Notes: generated by a model from the sequence alone, not told the origin. Positions 26,827-36,015 are shown, numbered from the stretch's first letter. The stretch: 64,000 nt of DNA from Stieleria varia (GCF_038443385.1 NZ_CP151726.1:5952001-6016000), one strand, 5' to 3'. Made by a program: numbers and translations.

Positions 26827-27930
26827 TTATCGATCGCGAGCATCGATTTCGATGATACGATCAGTGGCACAGCCGTTTTCAATGATGGTCGCTTTGCCAT
26901 ATAAGGCGACGCTCGGACAGATGTGCTTGGGCAAGGAAACGAGAGTTTGGCCGATCGACAGCGGTCTCTCCGTTTCGATCACCATGTGTTCTTCGCTGTG
27001 CCCGCAAAACATTGCATCCGGCACCGATGGCAACATCACGCGTTGCGGCAAGGGCATCTCGCTTGCGACCGCTTTGTATCCCAGATCCAAACACCATGTG
27101 TTAGCGGTCGGATGACTGATCACCCGAGTGACCAAGGCCGCTGCGATCTGGTGAGGCATCTCAGCATACGAGTTTGCGTAGCCAATGTCCCAGAGCACAT
27201 TTGTACCGGGGCTGCACTGGTAGTCGGTTTGTGCCGCATACAAGCCAAAGGTTGGTGAACCGCCGCATACGATTGCAGGGCAAGCGTGACTGCTGGTGTA
27301 GTCGCGTATCGAATCTAAGATCGTGTCGACTTGACGCTGCCTGGCATCGATATCGGCGTCATGAATGTGGCCGTCATAGACGTGCAAGCCGGCGAATTTC
27401 AACACCGGCGAGCGTTCGATTCGCGACTGCAGTTCGGCGGCTCCATCACCCAACTCAATGCCCGTGCGATGCATCCCGCAGTCGACATCAATCCAAACGG
27501 GAAAAGGCTTGGAGTGCGTCGCGACGGCTTGTTCGATTTCCGTCAGCGTCGCCGCGTTGTCCACGACGGTCGAAAACAAGGTTCGCGGATTCGATTGTGC
27601 AAGTTGCAACAACCTGGTGAACTTTACTCCCGGCAATTGATGTGCGAGCATCACGTCGTCCGCTCCTGCCATCGCAGCGGCGCGAGCTTCAGAGACCGTT
27701 GCCGCCTTGAATTGCCGGATCCCGGCGTCGACTTGCATTCGAATGATCGTCGATGACTTGACCGTTTTGACGTGGGGACGCAGGCGGCCGACGTGATCGG
27801 GGCCACCAACCGTCTGAATCATCGTTCGGATGTTGTGTCCGATACGATCCAAGTCGAACAACAGTCCAGGCGTACCGAGGTGTTGGAGACCTGAGATATC
27901 GCTCCAGTAGGAATCCGCTGCCGCGCTCAT
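26827..27930 (-). CDS. D-threonine aldolase/alanine-racemase-fold PLP enzyme
   Basis: A 367-residue protein of the type III fold PLP family (D-threonine aldolase/D-serine dehydratase group). LGTPGLLFDLDRIGHNI is the N-terminal signature. RPHVKTVKSSTI contains the PLP Schiff-base Lys, and VWIDVDCGMHRTGIELGD, GLHVYDGHIHDAD, GGSPTFGLY and CLDLGYKAVASEMP follow. The C-terminal SEEHMV and PKHICPSVALY carry metal-binding His/Cys, as in D-threonine aldolase. Its ATG overlaps the TGA of the PmoA-like gene (ATGA), so expression is coupled. Exact substrate (D-threonine, D-serine or other beta-hydroxy amino acid) is not set. Confidence 0.85.
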   Translation of the reverse strand: MSAAADSYWSDISGLQHLGTPGLLFDLDRIGHNIRTMIQTVGGPDHVGRLRPHVKTVKSSTIIRMQVDAGIRQFKAATVSEARAAAMAGADDVMLAHQLPGVKFTRLLQLAQSNPRTLFSTVVDNAATLTEIEQAVATHSKPFPVWIDVDCGMHRTGIELGDGAAELQSRIERSPVLKFAGLHVYDGHIHDADIDARQRQVDTILDSIRDYTSSHACPAIVCGGSPTFGLYAAQTDYQCSPGTNVLWDIGYANSYAEMPHQIAAALVTRVISHPTANTWCLDLGYKAVASEMPLPQRVMLPSVPDAMFCGHSEEHMVIETERPLSIGQTLVSLPKHICPSVALYGKATIIENGCATDRIIEIDARDR

Positions 27931-28922
27931 TTGGTCTCCGCGAAATCGGCATACTTCGCAGCAATGTTGGCGGATTGCACGTCACCGGTGTGGAACAAGA
28001 ATCGATAGCGGAATGTCAAGGATTCGCCAGCGGGGATGGTCACGTCGCCCGTGCCTTTCGGCTTGCCTTCGAAATCGTGCACGCCAAAGGGATTCGCGGC
28101 GACCAACCCGTAATTGCGTGCGTGCCACCATGTCGGGTGCTTGGGGTTGGACGGATGATCAAAGATCGCAACGCCGACGACGTGGTCGTTTACCGGAGCC
28201 CAGTAGTCGACCCACTTGGCGCGTTTGCCCCAGATGTCTTTGCCCTCGACGCCTTCGCTGTTGATCGCTTTTCCCTTGGCTGTGTGATTTCCGCGTTTGG
28301 GGTCATTGGACAGACGCAGCAAAGGATTCGTGCGGATGCCCATGGTGCCTTCCTTGGTGTCGCCGATATGGACTTCGCCATTGGTAGCGCGCCATTGCAC
28401 GGTGACGTCGATGTGTCGATCGTTGTCATCTCCGCCGAAGGTCAACGTGCGTGTGTCACTGCAAACGACTTTGCCATCCGGACCGACCCAGTCATCCGTC
28501 GTCGTAATGGTGTTGCCCTCGATCTTCATCGACGTTTGGACAATTTTTCCGACCGCGATGTTTTCCTTGGTGCTTTCGCCTTCCATCCAAAACCGAACCC
28601 CGTTGACTTCGTCATGCGTGTACCACAGTGATTTGTGGTGGGGGTGATCGCTCGCTTCATTGTCGACACCCTTTTCCATCGGATAACTGCGTGTCATCGG
28701 GATGCCGTGTGGCCCAATGATCGGATAGACGATCGGTTTTGCGTAGCCGTCACTGCGGTACTCGGCAAACGGTTTTCCGTCGAGGGTGACGACGGCTTTG
28801 CCTTCGGTTTCCGTGATCGCGACTTCGCCAGCATGACTGAGCGTCGCAATGACGGTCACACACAAAAAAATCGGAACGAGTGAAAAGCAAGTGAGTGCGG
28901 GGGCGATCAAGGGGCAACGCAT
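27927..28922 (-). CDS. Secreted PmoA-like (DUF6807) protein
   Basis: A 331-residue protein from ATG 28922, with GGAG 10 bases upstream. ALTCFSLVPIFLCVTVIATLSHA is a signal peptide. The body has the features of the PmoA-like DUF6807 family: KPIVYPIIGPHGIPMTRSYP, DHPHHKSLWYTHDEVNGVRF, ITTTDDWVGPDGKVV, WVDYWAPVNDHVVGVAIFDHPSNPKHPTWW and the C-terminal LTFRYRFLFHTGD. Despite the database name, it is unrelated to methane oxidation in planctomycetes. It is a galactose-mutarotase-like beta-sandwich, likely acting on sugars. Coupled to the downstream PLP enzyme; the biochemical link is not obvious. Confidence 0.85.
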   Translation of the reverse strand: MRCPLIAPALTCFSLVPIFLCVTVIATLSHAGEVAITETEGKAVVTLDGKPFAEYRSDGYAKPIVYPIIGPHGIPMTRSYPMEKGVDNEASDHPHHKSLWYTHDEVNGVRFWMEGESTKENIAVGKIVQTSMKIEGNTITTTDDWVGPDGKVVCSDTRTLTFGGDDNDRHIDVTVQWRATNGEVHIGDTKEGTMGIRTNPLLRLSNDPKRGNHTAKGKAINSEGVEGKDIWGKRAKWVDYWAPVNDHVVGVAIFDHPSNPKHPTWWHARNYGLVAANPFGVHDFEGKPKGTGDVTIPAGESLTFRYRFLFHTGDVQSANIAAKYADFAETK

Positions 28923-29068
28923 CGAGAAATCTCCGGAGAATGATCGTTGGGGGGAATCCAAATCACGGATTCGGCAGGTGGACGTTATGATAACCCGCAA
29001 TGCCGTGGAGTGCTGCTACGCGCAGAGAAAACAATACGAACGTGATAGAAATCGGGAGTCTGAGGACG

Positions 29069-29434
29069 ATGGGCGAAATTCAGAGCACGGACGGCGGGTC
29101 AAGCGATCGTGAAACCACGGTGTCTCAGTTGCGCGATGTTGTGCAACAATTCGTGGATGAGCGGAACTGGCGTTCGTTTCACAACCCCAAGAATCTGGCG
29201 ATGTCGCTGGCGATCGAGACGGCGGAGCTGATGGAGCACTTTCAGTGGTTGTCGCTCGAACAGTCCGATGAACTGTTGGATGATCCGCAGAGGATGGCAG
29301 CGGTCGGCGAAGAATTAGCGGACTGTTTATCCTACGTGCTTGCGTTGGCCAACACGATGCAAATCGATTTGAGCACCACGCTGAGGCGAAAGATGGTGCT
29401 GAACCGAAAGAAGTATCCCGTCGACCCGGCGTGA
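29069..29434 (+). CDS. MazG-like nucleotide pyrophosphohydrolase
   Basis: A 121-residue protein. ATG 29069 has GAGG six bases before it; the frame continues upstream but without conserved sequence. NPKNLAMSLAIETAELMEHFQW holds the ExxE metal motif, and VGEELADCLSYVLALAN the ExxD half, matching the MazG-like/RS21-C6 (dCTPase-type) all-alpha NTP pyrophosphatases. It would hydrolyse a non-canonical or excess (d)NTP to the monophosphate and PPi. It ends 4 bp before the stop of the convergent uracil-DNA glycosylase gene. Confidence 0.9.
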   Translation: MGEIQSTDGGSSDRETTVSQLRDVVQQFVDERNWRSFHNPKNLAMSLAIETAELMEHFQWLSLEQSDELLDDPQRMAAVGEELADCLSYVLALANTMQIDLSTTLRRKMVLNRKKYPVDPA

Positions 29435-29438
29435 TGAA

Positions 29439-30194
29439 TCAGCTCCAGATTCCGGCATCACAAAGCTGCTTTTCAGCTTGTTCGGCCCACCCGCGATTGG
29501 CCGCAGGCGATGCCGGACTGGGGTGCAGGACGCGGCTGATTTGGATCGGCGACTTGCGTTCTTGGTTTCCGATTTGTTCGAGCGCTCGGGCCAAACATTG
29601 TTCGGCATAGGCGCCGACACCAACGACATGCTTGGGCTCCAATATTTGCAACACCGTTTGCAAATGTTGATCACAAACGTCATCCAGCGGTTTGCGTTCG
29701 TCCACGGGCAGTTTATCGGGCGTCCGGTTTCGCGCGGACGATTCCATGAACACCAGCGGACAGTAGTTCAAAATGAAGTGTTGTTTGAGAAATGCGTTGG
29801 GTTTGCCGAATCGGGATTGCATCAGTCCCCAAAGTCGACGTCCACTGACTTCGCTGCGTGTGCACTGAAACCCTTCGATCGGTCGCTTGGGATGTTCGTT
29901 GTCGGGTTTACTGACCGGAACGTCGATCCCCAACCAGTTTTTGACCGCATCGATTTCACCGAAGGGAACGCCGGTCTGTGCCATGCCCCACGGACCAGGG
30001 TTCATGCCCAAGAAGACCACTTCGGTACTCGCAGACGCCATCGAAAGGTAGGCTCGGTGAGCCTTCCAGGCGTAGTTGAGTGGGTTGTAAACATGGGTGA
30101 CGGGGTCGGCAAAGCAGAGTTGATCGCATTGACGCGAGAGTTTCTTGGCGGCTTTGATCAACCGCTCGCACGGAGCGGATGCGGGTCTATCCAT
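29439..30194 (-). CDS. SMUG1-type (family 3) uracil-DNA glycosylase
   Basis: A 251-residue protein from ATG 30194. Motif 1 is GMNPGPWGMAQTGVPFG (63-79), with the family-3 GMNPGPxGM form, and motif 2 is HPSPASPAANRGW near the C terminus. Both mark single-strand-selective monofunctional uracil-DNA glycosylases, common in animals and rare but known in bacteria, including planctomycetes. It removes uracil and oxidised uracil from DNA to begin base-excision repair. Its start overlaps the stop of the upstream membrane-protein gene by 8 bp. Confidence 0.9.
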   Translation of the reverse strand: MDRPASAPCERLIKAAKKLSRQCDQLCFADPVTHVYNPLNYAWKAHRAYLSMASASTEVVFLGMNPGPWGMAQTGVPFGEIDAVKNWLGIDVPVSKPDNEHPKRPIEGFQCTRSEVSGRRLWGLMQSRFGKPNAFLKQHFILNYCPLVFMESSARNRTPDKLPVDERKPLDDVCDQHLQTVLQILEPKHVVGVGAYAEQCLARALEQIGNQERKSPIQISRVLHPSPASPAANRGWAEQAEKQLCDAGIWS

Positions 30195-31005
30195 CGGTTG
30201 AGACCTCGGCAAGCGCCGTTGAATCATCCGACGGGGGCTCAATGGGTGCAGGGTTCGATTCAAACGCCGTCGGTGCGGGGGCGGACTTTCCGGCGACGGA
30301 CAGATCACTCAGGATCACGATCTTTTGCCAGATCTTTCGAGACAGCCCCGTGGTCAACTGCTCGACATCGCTGACCGCAGCGACGGCCGCCGGGTCGTCG
30401 AAACGTTGGATGTACAACGCAGCGATCTTACCTATCAGAGACAGCATCTCCGAGCAGTAGTCCAGGTATCGCGACAGCTCCTCGGGAGTCATGGAGCGTT
30501 GTGGAGAATGGCTGGTGGTGCGATAGCGTGGGAATGCTCGCTCGGGATCTTTCGTCAATTGGTGCATGTCGACGACGTGCGCGATCGCTCGCAGTTCGTG
30601 AACGGCTTGCAACGCCCGTCGGCGTTTGATTCGCATTTCCAAGCTGATCAAGAAGTACAGGATCGCACTGATCACGATGGCGCCGCTGGTGGCTGCATCA
30701 AAGTTGGTGATCAGATCGGTCCAACTCATTTCTTCGTCACGTAATCGCACGGAGCTGGCGATGTAGTAGATCGTTCCCAACAGCAAGGCGATCAAACTGG
30801 CCGCCATGCAGTAGCCGGCCAAACGAATCCAGAGCACGGGGCGACCGATATTGGTCGAGCGAACGGAAGCTTTCCTGGCAACCTCCAGCAGTTGTTCACA
30901 GAGTCGACTGAGACCACATGCGGGAAAGCGATCATCGATTCGCTTGCACAAAGTCGCAATCGTTTCAATGATCCGTTCGTCTTTGAGATAGATCTCGTTG
31001 GACAT
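30187..31005 (-). CDS. Two-span membrane protein, function unknown
   Basis: A 272-residue protein with two hydrophobic spans, LWIRLAGYCMAASLIALLLGTIYYI (about 58-82) and AIVISAILYFLISLEM (about 113-128). They separate a cytoplasmic N terminus from a long helical C-terminal domain (KRRRALQAVHELRAIAHVVDMHQL...). I do not recognise a named family. The 3' end overlaps the SMUG1 gene, and the 5' end follows the shikimate-dehydrogenase-like gene by about 30 bp, giving a likely three-gene leftward unit. Role unknown. Confidence 0.75.
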   Translation of the reverse strand: MSNEIYLKDERIIETIATLCKRIDDRFPACGLSRLCEQLLEVARKASVRSTNIGRPVLWIRLAGYCMAASLIALLLGTIYYIASSVRLRDEEMSWTDLITNFDAATSGAIVISAILYFLISLEMRIKRRRALQAVHELRAIAHVVDMHQLTKDPERAFPRYRTTSHSPQRSMTPEELSRYLDYCSEMLSLIGKIAALYIQRFDDPAAVAAVSDVEQLTTGLSRKIWQKIVILSDLSVAGKSAPAPTAFESNPAPIEPPSDDSTALAEVSTDG

Positions 31006-31036
31006 TTTTCGCGGTGCTGTTCTTGAGGGAGCCGAT

Positions 31037-31867
31037 TCAGACGGCCAAGTATTCTTCGATGGCTTCTTGGATAATATCGATCGGAGGACGAGTCCCGGTC
31101 CAACGCGTCAGACACTGGCTCAAAGCGGCGGCGCGGCGTTCTTCTACACTGATGAAGGTGTAGCCGAGTTTTGAAAGTGCGGCGTGGTTTCCACCGTCGG
31201 GATTTTCCTGACTGTCAGAAAGGTCGATCACCAAGGTGGACTGGTCATTGGCGGGCCATTTGCTGACGTTGACCGGTTCGCTGAGTACGATCAGCTTGGA
31301 ATGCTCGATGGACTCGGAATCGGCCCATGCGATCGGTGATTGCGTGTCGATGTCGACCATGGTTTTTGGAAAACGGACGTCGGTGTCGCCGATCCACAGG
31401 ACCGGCCCCATCGCATCGCCGTCAGCCACACTCTCAGGAGAGCGAAAATGGCTGCGAATCAATTCTTCCAGCCAACTCGATTCGGCATTCTCCGACCGAT
31501 AGGCTTGCTTGTCAGTGGAGTCCCAAAAGAAGCACGTCGGGGGCGCGCCCTCGGAAACCTTTTCTGTTTGTTGGCTCTGCTCGATCTGCTGGGAAGACTC
31601 GGCCTCTGCAGTGGTGTCGGTCGGAGTGACCCTCTGACGAAGGTGGCCAGCTGCTGCCGCGTTGACATCGTCCAGTAACAGGCCACGGAACCCCATCACC
31701 TTTGCACCCGTGATCGCGGCATCAATGTTTTCCGGATGAACGTCCAGAGAGAGAACACGCCAGTCCAACCGCATCGCCTTGAATGCTCTTTCTAGAGCAA
31801 ACTGCGACGGATTGCCAGCGATCGGATGTCCCAGCACGGCGATGATCGGTTCGGTTGCACCATCCAT
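31037..31867 (-). CDS. Degenerate shikimate-dehydrogenase-like protein
   Basis: A 276-residue protein from ATG 31867; a start at 32014 is possible but adds a Gly/Pro/Arg-rich leader. The N-terminal IIAVLGHPIAGNPSQFALERAFKAMRLDWRVLSLDV resembles the substrate domain of AroE. The catalytic NVTxPxK segment is absent: at that position it has GFRGLLLDDVNAAAAGHL, without the Lys. A Rossmann-like GDTDVRF segment survives weakly. It probably lacks shikimate dehydrogenase activity. Stands in a leftward unit with a membrane protein and SMUG1 gene. Confidence 0.55.
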   Translation of the reverse strand: MDGATEPIIAVLGHPIAGNPSQFALERAFKAMRLDWRVLSLDVHPENIDAAITGAKVMGFRGLLLDDVNAAAAGHLRQRVTPTDTTAEAESSQQIEQSQQTEKVSEGAPPTCFFWDSTDKQAYRSENAESSWLEELIRSHFRSPESVADGDAMGPVLWIGDTDVRFPKTMVDIDTQSPIAWADSESIEHSKLIVLSEPVNVSKWPANDQSTLVIDLSDSQENPDGGNHAALSKLGYTFISVEERRAAALSQCLTRWTGTRPPIDIIQEAIEEYLAV

Positions 31868-32029
31868 GATCGGAAACACAGGAAATGGAGGAATCTGGCG
31901 GCCGCGTTCGGCAGCCGAGTTGAAAGGATCTGGGTCTGCGGAACGAGCTTTGGAATCAGCGTGGCGAGGAATGCCCCCTCGGTCAACTCCCGGTGGTCGC
32001 CCCCCCGAAGCCAACTCTCGGTGGTCAAC

Positions 32030-32779
32030 TCATCGGCCAACGACGTAGTGGAAAATCCCGTAAAAGTGAATCGAGGCAGCGAAGATCACCAAAACATGCC
32101 AAACAGCATGCAGATACTTGCTGCGATAATCATTGACGAGGACCGCAACCCCCAAAGTGTAGACAATCCCGCCGCTGAGCATAGCGAGCCCCAGTTCACG
32201 CGGAACGCTCCCGTATAGGGGGATCGATGGCAACCAACCCAACAGCAAGTAGCTGACGGTGGTCACCGAGTTGATCCGGTGCCGAAAAGCCAGCTTTGCC
32301 GCGATCCCGACTGCAGCGGCAAGCCAAATCGCTACCTGAAGGGAAACCTGGGCGCTGCCGTTGAGGTAGCGGAAAACGATCGGGGAATACGTCCCCGAGA
32401 TCATCGCGTAAATCATGGCTTGGTCCCAAGCCCTCATCGTGTCCCGCAACGGTTGACGTTTGACGTGATGGGAAAGCGTCGAACAGAGAAACGTTGCCGA
32501 TACGGCGGTGATGTAGGCCGTGCATGCATAAGCCAGTCCGTGTTCGGCTTTCCAAGCGGCACCAATCAATGGCACCGCTGCCACCAGTGTGAGGGCGACT
32601 GCAAAGCCATGAGTCAGCGTGTTGAGCCATTCTTGACCATCGCGCTGCAGTGGCGAAGATTCCAGAGTGTCCGGTGAATTCACAGTTCCGCTTTGCCAAT
32701 TTGGGAAAAATACGCTGTTGAGTTGATTTAGGTCTTCGCCGAATTGCGAGTCGGGTTTCTTGGTCCAAGGGTACCGCAT
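32030..32779 (-). CDS. Haemolysin III/TrhA-family (PAQR) membrane protein
   Basis: A 249-residue protein with about seven membrane spans. Conserved elements are LTHGFAVALT at the first span, LCSTLSHHVKRQP, WDQAMIYAMISGTYSPI, and the C-terminal HAVWHVLVIFAASIHF, the His/Asp set that binds zinc in PAQR proteins. Bacterial members (TrhA) influence membrane fluidity and lipid composition; the haemolysin name is historical. The N-terminal 50 residues are hydrophilic and longer than usual. It lies divergent to the halogenase gene. Confidence 0.88.
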   Translation of the reverse strand: MRYPWTKKPDSQFGEDLNQLNSVFFPNWQSGTVNSPDTLESSPLQRDGQEWLNTLTHGFAVALTLVAAVPLIGAAWKAEHGLAYACTAYITAVSATFLCSTLSHHVKRQPLRDTMRAWDQAMIYAMISGTYSPIVFRYLNGSAQVSLQVAIWLAAAVGIAAKLAFRHRINSVTTVSYLLLGWLPSIPLYGSVPRELGLAMLSGGIVYTLGVAVLVNDYRSKYLHAVWHVLVIFAASIHFYGIFHYVVGR

Positions 32780-32873
32780 TGCCGTCGACAGTGGCCAATG
32801 CAGTGTCGTGGGATTTCGGGTTTCCCGCCAATTGCTCTTTTCTCTTCAAGTCAAAAAGTGCTAGTTCGATTCT

Positions 32874-34592
32874 ATGGAACCGAATTCGCATACCACCGCC
32901 CCCCCTGGGACTCCTCCGCCCGATAGCCTGCAAGGCAAATCGCTGCGAGAGATGCATATCGCTATTGTGGGCGGCGGAACAGCGGGCTGGATGTCGGCCG
33001 CCACGCTCCGACGGCGTCTTGGGTGCCGCGTGACGCTGGTGGAATCAAGCGACGTTGCATCGATTGGTGTCGGCGAAGCGACCATTCCTGCGATGGTCGA
33101 CTGGATCGAGAACATGGGCATCGACGAAGACGAATTCTTACGTCGTTGCGGTGGAACCTACAAGCTGGCGATTCGTTTCGACGACTGGGTCACCCCGGAA
33201 CATCAATATTGGCATCCGTTCGGCAGCTGCGGCCGAATCAAGGGTCACGACCTGATTCACCAATGGCGAAGAGGAATTGCCGAAGGTTGGATCGATTCCA
33301 ACTGCCAATACACCGACTTCTGCTTGCAAAAACAGCTTTGCCAGTCTCGACGATCATTGCGTCCGGCCCGTCCAAGCAACAATCCAGCGGCAATGAGCAC
33401 CAACTGGAGTGATCACGATTACGGCGCGGTCGGAATGCCACGTTTTGACTCGCCGATCGTGGAGAACTACGCGTTTCACTTGGACGCAGGCCTGTTGGCA
33501 AAGTTCATCCAATCCATCGCTGTTACTGATGGCGTCACCCATCGTGTAGGACATGTTTGCGGCGTGCAACGATCGGAGAACGGCGACATCACATGTGTCG
33601 AAGTTCGAGATCAACCAGCAATCCATGCCGACTTGTATATCGACTGCAGTGGCTTCGCCAGCGTCTTGATCGAAAAGAGTCTGCAAAGTGATTGGACCGA
33701 TTGGTCAGACCAGTTGCTCTGCGACAGGGCAGTGACCGCACGTCAACCGGTAGATCATCAAGACGACAACGTCACCGAAAACTCACCAAGTTCTGCTCGG
33801 AATTCGGGCGACTCGCTCGATTCATTTCAGCAGCCATCGGACGCGCCGTTCACAATCTGCACAGGGCGTACCGCCGGTTGGACTTGGCGGATTCCGTTGA
33901 TGCATGCAACGGGCAACGGCTACGTTTATTCGTCAAACCATCTCAGCCGAGACGAGGCAGAGAGCGAGTTCCTGCGATATCTGAGTGACGACGTTGAGTT
34001 GAACTCTGTTCGTTTTCGTGTTGGACATCGTAGACAGAGTTGGCAAAACAACTGCGTCGCGATCGGTCTCTCGTCCGGTTTCATCGAGCCGCTGGAGTCC
34101 ACCGGGATCTTTCTGATTCAGCGAGCCTTGGACGAGCTGGTGAATTGCTTGCCGGGCTCTGGTTCGATCACATCAAGACCTGACCTATTCAACCGCCGCA
34201 TGACGGATGTCTACGAAGAAATCCGTGACTTTGTGCTGCTTCACTACGTTCTCTCAGATCGCGATGACACGCCGTTTTGGCGTGATGCACGTTCGGTCCG
34301 ACTGCCTGATTCGCTTGACGCCACGATCCAGCTCTATGAGCAACGTGGCCATGTCGAGTTGCCCGAGCATGATCCAGTTTTTGCCGAAGCCAACCATCAT
34401 TTCATCTTCCAAGGCGCCGAGCGTCTGCCCCCTGTCAACGATTCTGCATCGAGTTCATTGCTCGATCGCCCCCACGCCGTCGCGCTGATGAGTTCGATTC
34501 TTCAGCGTCATAACGAAATCAATACATCGCTTCCTTCCAATCGACAGTTGCTGCAAAGCATCCACATCCAATGCCCCACCGTTTATTGCTGA
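32874..34592 (+). CDS. Flavin-dependent tryptophan-halogenase-family protein
   Basis: A 572-residue FAD enzyme. GGGTAGW at 33-39 is the FAD Rossmann motif, and GVGEATIPAMVDWIENMG continues the halogenase signature. K97 (RCGGTYKLAIRF) corresponds to the catalytic Lys of PrnA/RebH. The GWTWRIPL motif (335-342) is the WxWxIP halogenase fingerprint. SSGFIEPLEST (400-410) carries the acidic segment near the active site. It would use FADH2, O2 and halide to form a halogenating lysine intermediate, needing a flavin reductase not seen here. Substrate unknown. The beta-barrel gene starts 8 bp after its stop. Confidence 0.88.
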   Translation: MEPNSHTTAPPGTPPPDSLQGKSLREMHIAIVGGGTAGWMSAATLRRRLGCRVTLVESSDVASIGVGEATIPAMVDWIENMGIDEDEFLRRCGGTYKLAIRFDDWVTPEHQYWHPFGSCGRIKGHDLIHQWRRGIAEGWIDSNCQYTDFCLQKQLCQSRRSLRPARPSNNPAAMSTNWSDHDYGAVGMPRFDSPIVENYAFHLDAGLLAKFIQSIAVTDGVTHRVGHVCGVQRSENGDITCVEVRDQPAIHADLYIDCSGFASVLIEKSLQSDWTDWSDQLLCDRAVTARQPVDHQDDNVTENSPSSARNSGDSLDSFQQPSDAPFTICTGRTAGWTWRIPLMHATGNGYVYSSNHLSRDEAESEFLRYLSDDVELNSVRFRVGHRRQSWQNNCVAIGLSSGFIEPLESTGIFLIQRALDELVNCLPGSGSITSRPDLFNRRMTDVYEEIRDFVLLHYVLSDRDDTPFWRDARSVRLPDSLDATIQLYEQRGHVELPEHDPVFAEANHHFIFQGAERLPPVNDSASSSLLDRPHAVALMSSILQRHNEINTSLPSNRQLLQSIHIQCPTVYC

Positions 34593-34600
34593 GATCACGG

Positions 34601-35866
34601 ATGATAACACCAAGAGTCCTCCAGGCATTCTGTGCCAACATCGTTTCGACGCGATTGACCCTAACGTTTGCCGTGCTGGCCAGCTTAGCTGTCGCATCCC
34701 ACGCGACAGCTCAGGACGCCTCGCCGGGAACATTCAACACCAACATGTTGGACATCGTGGGCGTCACCAACAGTGATGTCCGGTACGAGCCGGTCGACAT
34801 CAGCGAACAATCCGCAGTCGAACAAGCGTCTGTGACCAGCATTTCCGATGGAATCGATCCCAAGGCAAGTAAAGAACTGGTGGAACTGGAGTCGCGGGTG
34901 GCAGAACTGAATCACGAAATCAACGTGCTGCGAAGCAAAATTCGCCGGCCCGTCAGCCGCCAACAAGTCAACGCCCCACGATTGTTCGCATCATTTGAAA
35001 GCATGTTGTTGCAACCCGCGCACACGAACAACACGGGTTTGATCGTGGAAGTCCCGGATGGGTATTCCCACGTCATGTTCCCTTGGCAAATCGAGCACAG
35101 TCCTCGCGTTTCGTTCGGCTACGACCCCGGAGATGAAAGTCTTGGATGGCGTGTTCGTTTTTGGCAATTCCGCCACGGTGAAAGGTTTGTCGCGAACGCG
35201 GACAACGGGTTGCTACCCACTGGATTTGAAGGCACCGTCGGATTCTTGAGCGAAGACGGCGATATCACCACCGGTTTGGCGTTCATCGAAGAAGGCGAGT
35301 TTCACTCACACATCCGGACCGATGTGATCGATTGGGAAGTGCAGCGTCGACTCAACGACGCCATCAACCTGTACGCGGGTCTGCGTTACGCCAAGGTGTT
35401 GAGCGAGTATGCCGCATTGACCGATCGAGGAACCGCTCACTCGCACGCACAGTTCCGCGGATTCGGACCGACGATCGCGTTGCAGTTCGAACACCGCTTG
35501 CCCCTGGATCGCTTGATGCTGTTCTCAGGACTGCGTGGATCGATTCTGTTTGGTCAGCAAGAGTTTCGGGCTGTTGACGACGTCAACAATCTGACGCAGT
35601 CGATCAACGCGATTGATTTACGAAGCGGTGATGAGGGTGCCGATTCGGTCGCCACCAATGCGGAGGTGCAATTCGGAATTCAGTACGATATCGCCGACTG
35701 GATCGCATTCCGCGTGGCTTTGGAAGCACAAACGTACGGCAATGTGGGCAGTGCCAATCCCACCGGCGTGTTCACCGGTCCCGACAGCGGCCTCTCCGGG
35801 GATTCGCCACTGGATGATAGCCTCAGCTTGTTCGGGCTGTCGGTTGCTACCGAGATTCGCTTGTAA
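34601..35866 (+). CDS. Outer-membrane beta-barrel protein (Lpg1974-like)
   Basis: A 421-residue exported protein from ATG 34601. RLTLTFAVLASLAVASHATAQ is a signal peptide. A coiled-coil segment (SKELVELESRVAELNHEINVLRSK) follows, then alternating-strand barrel sequence: FASFESMLLQPAHTNN, SFGYDPGDESLGWRVRFWQF and the C-terminal LFGLSVATEIRL, ending in a Leu-like terminal strand. The layout matches pore-forming Lpg1974-type outer-membrane proteins frequent in planctomycetes. It is 8 bp after the halogenase gene, suggesting co-transcription, possibly as an exporter. A clear terminator follows. Confidence 0.75.
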   Translation: MITPRVLQAFCANIVSTRLTLTFAVLASLAVASHATAQDASPGTFNTNMLDIVGVTNSDVRYEPVDISEQSAVEQASVTSISDGIDPKASKELVELESRVAELNHEINVLRSKIRRPVSRQQVNAPRLFASFESMLLQPAHTNNTGLIVEVPDGYSHVMFPWQIEHSPRVSFGYDPGDESLGWRVRFWQFRHGERFVANADNGLLPTGFEGTVGFLSEDGDITTGLAFIEEGEFHSHIRTDVIDWEVQRRLNDAINLYAGLRYAKVLSEYAALTDRGTAHSHAQFRGFGPTIALQFEHRLPLDRLMLFSGLRGSILFGQQEFRAVDDVNNLTQSINAIDLRSGDEGADSVATNAEVQFGIQYDIADWIAFRVALEAQTYGNVGSANPTGVFTGPDSGLSGDSPLDDSLSLFGLSVATEIRL

Positions 35867-35900
35867 GACGCTAGGCGCGGTTGGTGGATGAAATGAAAAC

Positions 35901-35935
35901 GAAAAACGCCAGGTTTTGTGCCTGGCGTTTTTTTT
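35901..35935 (+). terminator. Rho-independent terminator
   Basis: AACGCCAGG - TTTTGTG - CCTGGCGTT followed by six more T residues. A 9-bp perfect stem 35 bases after the barrel-protein stop, preceded by an A-rich run that could make it bidirectional. It ends the halogenase unit. Confidence 0.9.
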
Positions 35936-36015
35936 AGCAATGAAGTTGCTTGCGGATGCGGTGCGATTTTGGGGTGGGATCTTCTTGATAATCCTCGGAA
36001 AAAAGTTTGGAGTAT

